Positions 5,195-9,660 of a DNA stretch of 9,660 nucleotides are shown one piece after another. Source of the stretch: Paracoccaceae bacterium (GTDB lineage: Bacteria > Pseudomonadota > Alphaproteobacteria > Rhodobacterales > Rhodobacteraceae); the NCBI GenBank assembly GCA_015485375.1, contig WFTU01000162.1:1-9660 (forward strand), read 5' to 3'. Position numbers and translations under genes: made by a program. Within the stretch, counting starts at the first letter, position 1; each line of letters opens with the position of its first letter. Under the pieces are notes generated by a model, which saw only the letters and a program-made list of their open reading frames with translations, was not told where the DNA came from and searched no databases.

Positions 5195-6196
5195 ATGAAG
5201 AATCTTATTGCAGGCGCCGCGTTCGCCGCGCTGGCCCTTGGCGCGACGGGTGCCATGGCCGAGGAAAACTGTGGCGAAGTCACTATGGCCGAGTTCAACT
5301 GGGCCTCCGGCGAGCTGATGGCCAATATCGACAAATTCATTCTGGAAGAGGGCTTTGGCTGTAACGTCGAGTTGATCGTCGGCGGCACCGCCCCGATCTT
5401 TGCCTCGATGAACGAAAAGGGCACGCCCGACATTGCCGGCGAGCAGTGGGTGAACGGCGTGCGCACGCTGGTTGACCAGGCGCTCGAGGAAGGGCGGCTT
5501 GTTGCGGTAAACCGCGGCCCGATCGAAGGTCTTGGCGAAGGCTGGTGGGTTCCGGCCTATACGCTGGAAAATAATCCCGAACTGAAAACCGTACTCGATG
5601 TGATTGAGCGTCCGGATCTGTTCCCCTCCTCCGAGGATCCGTCTGTGGGGGCCTTTGTCGGCTGTCCGGCGGGCTGGGGTTGCCAGCAGGTGAATATCTC
5701 GCTCTTCGATGCCTATAACATGGAAGAAAAAGGCTGGGTTCTGGTTGATCCGGGTTCGGCTGCGGGTCTTGACGGCTCCATCGCCAAGGCCAACGAGCGC
5801 GGTGAAAACTGGTTCGGCTATTACTGGTCGCCGACGGCCCTGATCGGAAAATACAACATGGTTCAGGTGCCCTTCGGCGTTCCCTATGCCGGTGACGAGG
5901 TCTGGAATACCTGCATCACGCAGGAAGGTTGCGAGAACCCGCCGCAGACCTCGTGGATCAAGTCCGAGGTGTTCACCATCGTCACCGACAAGTTCGCTGC
6001 CGAAGGCGGGCCGATCAACGACTATCTTGCCGCCCGCGTGTTCCCCGGTCCGGTAATGGGCGCGATGCTGGTGTATATGTCCGACGAACAGGCCGAGGGC
6101 TCCGATGCTGCCATCGAATTCCTGATCCGTTACGAGGATGTATGGACTAACTGGGTCTCGCCGGAAGTGGCCGCAAAAGTCAAAGCGGCACTTTAA
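5195..6196 (+). CDS. proX: ProX/OpuAC-type substrate-binding protein of a betaine-class ABC transporter
   Basis: 333 residues. A signal peptide (1 to about 22, GATGAMA cleavage) exports it to the periplasm; there is no lipobox. The OpuAC-type fold is indicated by MAEFNWASGELMANIDKFIL, the EQW near residue 85, GEGWW at 114-118 and GYYWSP at 208-213. Such aromatic residues form the cage that binds quaternary ammonium groups. The likely ligand is glycine betaine, proline betaine, choline or DMSP; the sequence does not decide, and it lacks the N-terminal DVGWTD-type motif I associate with ChoX. Six cysteines (26, 56, 157, 163, 240, 246) could form three disulfides. The ATG at 5195 has GGAG at 5184-5187. 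Permease and ATPase genes follow after a terminator-like hairpin. The symbol denotes the family only. Confidence 0.87.
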   Translation: MKNLIAGAAFAALALGATGAMAEENCGEVTMAEFNWASGELMANIDKFILEEGFGCNVELIVGGTAPIFASMNEKGTPDIAGEQWVNGVRTLVDQALEEGRLVAVNRGPIEGLGEGWWVPAYTLENNPELKTVLDVIERPDLFPSSEDPSVGAFVGCPAGWGCQQVNISLFDAYNMEEKGWVLVDPGSAAGLDGSIAKANERGENWFGYYWSPTALIGKYNMVQVPFGVPYAGDEVWNTCITQEGCENPPQTSWIKSEVFTIVTDKFAAEGGPINDYLAARVFPGPVMGAMLVYMSDEQAEGSDAAIEFLIRYEDVWTNWVSPEVAAKVKAAL

Positions 6197-6214
6197 GCGT
6201 GAAATAACGTCTTG

Positions 6215-6249
6215 ATGCCCGGCAGCCTTGGCTGTCGGGCATTTGTTTT
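6215..6249 (+). terminator. Intercistronic hairpin terminator/attenuator after the binding-protein gene
   Basis: ATGCCCGGCAGCC (6215-6227) pairs with GGCTGTCGGGCAT (6230-6242) over 13 positions with one G-U pair and a TT turn, followed by TTTGTTTTC. It lies 18 bases after the binding-protein stop and 24 before the permease start. Such a hairpin commonly lowers read-through and protects the upstream mRNA, so binding protein exceeds membrane components. Confidence 0.85.
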
Positions 6250-6273
6250 CAGGGTAGAGAAAGGTGCAGGGGC

Positions 6274-7161
6274 ATGTGGGACTGGTATGAATTTCCGTCA
6301 ATCGGCCGTACGGATTTGAGAGATTTGAAAAAAGCGGGAGACGAAGCTTTTAAGGCCTTTTCCCGTGCTTATGGCGAGAGCCTCGAAAACTTCTTCAAAC
6401 CATTGCTGAGCTTCCTCGTGTGGTTCGAAAAGCTGCTGATCAATTCGCCGTGGCCGGTGGTCATGGGTGTGATTGCCCTGCTGGTCTGGGCCGGTTCACG
6501 CAGTTGGCAGCTGGTGGTGGCGACACTCGCGTCGCTGGCGTTGATTGGCTATCTGGGGATGTGGGAAAACACCATGTATACGCTGGCGCTGGTTTCGGTC
6601 GCAACGCTGGTCTGTATTGTGGTCGGTATCCCGTTCGGCATTCTGATGTCCAAATCGGACCGGGTGCAGGCCATTGTTACACCCATTCTGGACTTCATGC
6701 AGACGGTGCCCGCTTTTGTCTATCTGATCCCGATCATTCTGCTGCTGGGGCTGGGTAAAATTCCGGGGCTGATCGCGGTGTGCATCTATGCGATCCCGCC
6801 GATTGTGCGGCTGACGAACCTCGGGATACGGCTGGTGGACAAGGACGTTCTGGAAGCTGCCGACGCTTTCGGGGCCTCGCCACGGCAAAAGCTGTGGACG
6901 GTGCAGATACCGTTGGCGCTGCCCAATATATTTGCCGGCGTCAACCAGACGATCATGATGGCGCTGGCGATGGTTGTGGTGGCGGCGCTGATCGGTGTGC
7001 GCGGGCTGGGCATGGAAGTGCTGAAAGCGGTGAACAACCAGTATATCACGCTGGGTTTCATGAACGGGCTGGCGATCATGGCCATTGCCATCGTGTTCGA
7101 CCGCACCTCGCAGAAGTTCGGCAAGCGTTTGCAGAAGCATTCGGAGATCATCCATGGCTAG
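6274..7161 (+). CDS. proW: ProW-type ABC transporter permease
   Basis: 295 residues, inner membrane. Residues 1-40 are hydrophilic and predicted cytoplasmic; about seven hydrophobic segments follow, from roughly residue 43 to 275. The conserved EAA loop that docks on the ATPase is clear: EAADAFGASPRQKLWTVQIP (194-213) followed by LALPNI. FMQTVPAFVYLIPIILLLGLG and ALIGVRGLGMEVL are typical of ProW/OpuAB permeases. The protein forms the channel for the osmolyte delivered by the upstream binding protein. The ATG at 6274 has AGAAAGG and AGGGG upstream. The stop overlaps the ATPase start by eight bases, so the two are translationally coupled. No separate promoter is obvious in the 77 bases before it, so it probably depends on read-through of the 6215-6249 hairpin. 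Confidence 0.92.
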   Translation: MWDWYEFPSIGRTDLRDLKKAGDEAFKAFSRAYGESLENFFKPLLSFLVWFEKLLINSPWPVVMGVIALLVWAGSRSWQLVVATLASLALIGYLGMWENTMYTLALVSVATLVCIVVGIPFGILMSKSDRVQAIVTPILDFMQTVPAFVYLIPIILLLGLGKIPGLIAVCIYAIPPIVRLTNLGIRLVDKDVLEAADAFGASPRQKLWTVQIPLALPNIFAGVNQTIMMALAMVVVAALIGVRGLGMEVLKAVNNQYITLGFMNGLAIMAIAIVFDRTSQKFGKRLQKHSEIIHG

Positions 7162-8170
7162 TCACGGCATTGAAATAAAGGATCTCTACAAGATATTCGG
7201 CCCGAACGGCAAAAAGTATGTCGATGCCGTGCGCGGCGGCATGAGCAAGGCCGAGCTGAACGAGAAATACGGCCATGTTCTGGGGCTGAAGGATATCAAC
7301 ATCTCGATGCCTGCCGGCAAGATACAGGTGGTCATGGGGCTGTCCGGTTCCGGTAAATCCACGCTGATCCGCCATATCAACCGCTTGATCGAACCGACGG
7401 TGGGCGAGGTGATTTACGAGGGGCAGGACGTCTGCAAGATGTCCAAGGACGAGTTGTTGCAATTCCGCCGCATGAAAACCGCGATGGTGTTCCAGAAATT
7501 CGCCCTGTTGCCGCACCGGACGGTGTTGGCCAATACGCTTTATGGTCTGGAAATCCAGGGCGTGAAGCGCAAGGAGGCCGAGGAACGGGCGCGGCGCTGG
7601 ATTACACGGGTCGGGCTGGACGGGTTCGAGGACCACTATCCCAACCAGCTCTCGGGCGGGATGCAGCAGCGTGTCGGGCTCGCGCGTGCATTGACCAATG
7701 ATGCCGACATTCTGCTGATGGACGAGGCGTTCTCGGCGCTCGATCCGCTGATCCGCATGGATATGCAGGGCGTTCTGCTCGATATCCAGCAGGAGCTGCA
7801 CAAGACGGTGGTGTTCATCACCCACGATCTGGATGAAGCGCTTCGGCTCGGCGACAAGATTGCGATCTTGCGGGACGGTGCGGTGGTGCAGCAGGGAACG
7901 GGGCAGGATATCGTTCTGCAGCCGGCGGACGACTATATCAGCGAGTTCGTCAAGGAGGTGAACCGCGGGCGGGTTATCCGCGCCGATACGGTTATGAAGC
8001 CGGGGACACCGGTGGACCTGACGATCGAAAGCGGTGCGTTGCTGGAAGATGTGGCCAAGCGGCTGACGGAAACCGGTGCCAGCGAGATTACGGTGGTGGA
8101 CGGGGCAGGCAAGCCGCTCGGCCAGCTTACCTTGCACGAAACTATCGGAGCGATGGTGACGCCCGACTGA
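7154..8170 (+). CDS. proV: ProV-type ABC transporter ATP-binding protein
   Basis: 338 residues, peripheral on the cytoplasmic membrane face. Walker A GLSGSGKST (62-70), Q-loop Gln114 (VFQKF), signature LSGGMQQR (166-173), Walker B ILLMDEAFSALDP (186-198) and H-loop His224 (FITHDLDEAL) are intact, so it should be an active ATPase. The insert before Walker A (GMSKAELNEKYGHVLGLKDI) is typical of the glycine betaine/proline family. E. coli ProV has about 400 residues with two CBS motifs; this protein ends after one CBS-like stretch (about 277-338), so osmosensing by a tandem CBS pair may be reduced or require dimerisation. The frame is open to an ATG at 7085 inside the permease gene, but the ATG at 7154 gives the family N-terminus, with GGAG at 7143-7146. 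The stop abuts the slyX stop. Confidence 0.93.
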   Translation: MASHGIEIKDLYKIFGPNGKKYVDAVRGGMSKAELNEKYGHVLGLKDINISMPAGKIQVVMGLSGSGKSTLIRHINRLIEPTVGEVIYEGQDVCKMSKDELLQFRRMKTAMVFQKFALLPHRTVLANTLYGLEIQGVKRKEAEERARRWITRVGLDGFEDHYPNQLSGGMQQRVGLARALTNDADILLMDEAFSALDPLIRMDMQGVLLDIQQELHKTVVFITHDLDEALRLGDKIAILRDGAVVQQGTGQDIVLQPADDYISEFVKEVNRGRVIRADTVMKPGTPVDLTIESGALLEDVAKRLTETGASEITVVDGAGKPLGQLTLHETIGAMVTPD

Positions 8171-8380
8171 TCACCAGTGCGGCGGCACCTGATCGGCGAG
8201 CGGCACGCTGGAGGGGTTCTCGGCCTCCTGTTCCGCCGCGCGCTGTATCAGCATGGCGATCTGGCGGGTGAGCCTGTCGATCTCCGCCTGTTGTCTGGTG
8301 ACCACCTCGTTCAACTCCTCGATGGTCAGGGCCTGATGGGCGAGGCTTTCCTCCAGCCGTGTTATTCGGGTATCGGTCAT
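8171..8380 (-). CDS. slyX: SlyX family protein
   Basis: 69 residues. A heptad-patterned helix (about 6-50: ITRLEESLAHQALTIEELNE, then RQQAEIDRLTRQIAMLIQRA) predicts a coiled coil, and the protein ends PPHW, the conserved SlyX tail. SlyX proteins are small cytoplasmic coiled-coil proteins of unknown biochemical role. The ATG (8378-8380) is chosen because GGAGG lies just upstream and because it overlaps the TGA of the GST-family gene as ATGA; the frame is open further upstream to 8482, but that part is antisense to nothing recognisable and would double the length. It is probably co-translated with the GST gene. Convergent with proV, with no base between the two stop codons. Confidence 0.88.
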   Translation of the reverse strand: MTDTRITRLEESLAHQALTIEELNEVVTRQQAEIDRLTRQIAMLIQRAAEQEAENPSSVPLADQVPPHW

Positions 8381-9006
8381 GTGTCCTCCGGAAAATAGAT
8401 GGCGGGATCGCCGGATTTCCATATCGGGTATTTGTGCATTATGGCGGCAAAATCTGGGCCGCCGGTGAAATCGTCCAGCCATTGGCGCAGCCTGGGCCAG
8501 GGCTGCGCGTCGAACCAGTCACGATCCACATTGGCGAACTGGCGCACGAATGTCACGATGGCCATATCCGTCATGCCGCGACTTTGACCCGACAGGAAGG
8601 GGCCGGATTGCAGGTGTGCTTCGAGTTTCGTCAGAAACCCCGAGGCAAACCTGCGCTGCTCCAGCACATCCGTGCCCTCGAACCGGTTGCTGTATTTGTA
8701 CCGGTCGAGCGCCGATTTGAACGGGCCTTCGCATTCGGCGATCAGATCCATATCCATCCGGTCGAGCCAGCCTTCGGGGTCGTTGCGCTTCAGCGCCCAA
8801 AGCATGATGTCAAAGCTTTCGTCAATCACCGTCTCCCCGTCCACCAGAACCGGAACCGTGCCCTTGGGCGAGGTTTCCAGCAACTCCGGCGCCTTGTCGC
8901 GCAGCAGAATTTCGCGCAACTCTACCCGCTGGCCACTGACGAGCAGGGCTAGGCGGGCGCGCATCGCATAGGGGCAGCGGCGAAAGGAATAGAGAACCGG
9001 TTTCAT
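8377..9006 (-). CDS. Glutathione S-transferase family protein
   Basis: 209 residues, cytoplasmic. The thioredoxin-like N-terminal domain begins MKPVLYSFRRCPYAMRARLAL; CPYAMR (11-16) is at the catalytic position, as in cysteine-type (omega/beta-like or glutaredoxin-2-like) GSTs. KGTVPVL (49-55) holds the cis-proline, and DES (62-64) the glutathione gamma-glutamyl contact. The all-helical C-terminal domain (from about 85) includes GMTDMAIVTFVRQF, the N-capping segment of the GST fold. With a CPY rather than CxxC site it likely does glutathione thiol transfer or deglutathionylation; the substrate is unknown. The frame runs on to 9618, but that part is antisense to the flavin-reductase gene. The start at 9004-9006 gives the family N-terminus. 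A weak promoter on the - strand (TTGCCT, 17 bases, TATCTG; 9041 down to 9013) could serve it. Confidence 0.9.
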   Translation of the reverse strand: MKPVLYSFRRCPYAMRARLALLVSGQRVELREILLRDKAPELLETSPKGTVPVLVDGETVIDESFDIMLWALKRNDPEGWLDRMDMDLIAECEGPFKSALDRYKYSNRFEGTDVLEQRRFASGFLTKLEAHLQSGPFLSGQSRGMTDMAIVTFVRQFANVDRDWFDAQPWPRLRQWLDDFTGGPDFAAIMHKYPIWKSGDPAIYFPEDT

Positions 9007-9057
9007 CCTGTGCAGATAGGCCGCAAGCTGCGCGAAGGCAAGAACTGCGTAAAACCA

Positions 9058-9086
9058 TCGACAGGGCCGCCTAGGAGCCGTAAAAC
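9058..9086 (+). promoter_or_regulatory. Candidate sigma-70 promoter for the flavin-reductase gene
   Basis: TCGACA (9058-9063) and TAAAAC (9081-9086) are 17 bases apart, matching the consensus at 5 of 6 and 4 of 6 positions. Transcription would start near 9093, ahead of the AGGGGAG ribosome site at 9102-9108. This supports the TTG start rather than the upstream ATG at 9010. Confidence 0.45.
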
Positions 9087-9114
9087 TGGCTGGAACAGCA
9101 TAGGGGAGCCGGAA

Positions 9115-9606
9115 TTGGCCGAATTCAGCGAAAGAAACCTGCGCGATGCCATGGGACGCTTTGCGACCGGCGTTACCGTTGTCACGACGATGACGCCGGA
9201 CGGGCCGTTGGGCATGACGGTGAACAGTTTCGCATCCGTTTCGCTCGATCCGCCCTTGGTTTTGTGGTCTCCGGCGCGCAAATCGGCGCGGTTTCCGGCG
9301 TTCGAGGCTGCCAGCCATTTCGCGGTGCATGTTCTGTCGCGTGATCAGCAAGATCTGGCCAAGGCATTTGCACTGTCGGGGGCGGAGCCGTTTGCCGGAG
9401 TCGAATACACGCTTGGTGCCGGTGATTCTCCGCTGTTTTCCGGTTGTGCCGCCCGTTTCGAGTGCCGCCATTCGGCGGGCCATGACGGCGGCGACCATCT
9501 TATTGTCGTTGGCGAGGTGTTGCATCTGGAACGTGCGGACAAGGAGCCGTTGCTGTATTACAAGGGAGCATTTGCGGGGCTTGAAAACGGGGGCGACGAT
9601 GGGTGA
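9115..9606 (+). CDS. Flavin reductase family protein (FMN-binding split barrel)
   Basis: 163 residues from a TTG start. The HpaC/FMN_red-type split-barrel fold is shown by LRDAMGRFATGVTVVTT (9-25), GMTVNSFASVSLDPPLVLW (33-51), HFAVHVLSRDQQDLAKAFA (68-86), HLIVVGEV (128-135) and PLLYYKGAFAGL (145-156). These proteins bind FMN or FAD and use NAD(P)H to supply reduced flavin, often to a partner monooxygenase, but no such partner is in the window. Start choice: AGGGGAG (9102-9108) lies six bases before TTG 9115 and the resulting length is normal for the family; the in-frame ATG at 9010 would add 35 unconserved basic residues and start three bases from the divergent GST start. The next gene overlaps the stop by eight bases. 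Confidence 0.87.
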   Translation: MAEFSERNLRDAMGRFATGVTVVTTMTPDGPLGMTVNSFASVSLDPPLVLWSPARKSARFPAFEAASHFAVHVLSRDQQDLAKAFALSGAEPFAGVEYTLGAGDSPLFSGCAARFECRHSAGHDGGDHLIVVGEVLHLERADKEPLLYYKGAFAGLENGGDDG

Positions 9607-9660
9607 GTATTTCCGCAACCGTTTGAAATCGTTCGGATATGCTTTCGCCGGAATCGGGCA
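9599..9660 (+). CDS. dgkA: Probable prokaryotic diacylglycerol kinase, N-terminus (partial)
   Basis: An ATG at 9599 overlaps the flavin-reductase stop by eight bases and opens a frame to the window end, giving 20 residues: MGEYFRNRLK followed by SFGYAFAGIG. The amphipathic start and the SFxYAFxGI pattern match the N-terminus of the DAGK_prokar family of small integral-membrane diacylglycerol/undecaprenol kinases. Only the first helix is visible, so membrane segments and the active site cannot be checked. The assignment rests on a short motif and stays tentative; the coding start itself is well placed for translational coupling. Confidence 0.55.
   Translation, partial: MGEYFRNRLKSFGYAFAGIG

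Noticed and set aside
4931..6301. 456-codon open frame on the - strand over the binding-protein gene
   Set aside because: Antisense shadow of a strongly supported gene, crossing a terminator and a promoter region, without recognisable domains.
8381..8482. N-terminal extension of SlyX to 8482
   Set aside because: Overlaps the GST-family coding region in another frame, has no ribosome site, and SlyX proteins are about 70 residues.
9007..9618. GST-family frame extended to 9618 (413 codons)
   Set aside because: The extra 204 residues are basic low-information sequence antisense to the flavin-reductase gene; the GST domain begins exactly at the 9006 start.

Overview
The window looks like chromosome of a GC-rich alphaproteobacterium, most likely a Rhodobacterales (Roseobacter/Rhodobacter-type) organism. 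This is inferred from the cysH - DUF934 - ferredoxin:NADP reductase order, the Rhodobacter-type FPR with its VEKAFVG ending, the style of the SlyX and GST proteins, and overall composition. No ribosomal or other phylogenetic marker is present, so it remains an inference.

Layout. (1) 1-1439, + strand: the end of an assimilatory sulfate/sulfite reduction operon. It holds the C-terminus of the iron-sulfur APS/PAPS reductase CysH, a DUF934 protein coupled to it by an ATGA overlap, and a ferredoxin:NADP reductase. (2) 1451-4472: a complete compact mercury-resistance locus. merR is on the - strand, divergent from merT-merP-merF-merA, with a perfect 8+8 bp dyad placed in a 19-bp-spacer promoter between them. 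(3) 4569-4934: a DsrC/TusE-fold protein with no cysteine at all, preceded by a long inverted repeat and followed by a good intrinsic terminator. (4) 4976-8170: a ProU-type (betaine/quaternary amine) ABC transporter of binding protein, permease and ATPase. A hairpin-rich 5' region with a possible 29-codon leader ORF precedes it, and an intercistronic terminator lies after the binding-protein gene. (5) 8171-9006, - strand: a GST-family protein and SlyX, coupled by ATGA and convergent with the transporter. (6) 9115-9660, + strand: a flavin-reductase-family protein, probably starting at TTG, overlapping the start of a probable prokaryotic diacylglycerol kinase.

How the parts work together. CysH makes sulfite. 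The FPR can supply low-potential electrons via ferredoxin to the sulfite reductase expected just upstream of the window. MerP/MerT/MerF bring Hg(II) into the cytoplasm, where MerA reduces it to Hg(0) with NADPH, under MerR control. The ProU-like transporter imports an osmolyte or methylated amine.

Most of the window is recognisable. The parts least explained by known families are the structured leader/uORF before the binding-protein gene, the 51-nt inverted repeat before the cysteine-free DsrC homologue, the four-helix MerF variant without its second cysteine pair, and the MerR with mixed MerR/CueR cysteine spacing. I saw no CRISPR array, tRNA, rRNA, insertion sequence or obvious defence system. 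No stretch over 300 bases lacks a gene; the longest gap is 4935-5194.
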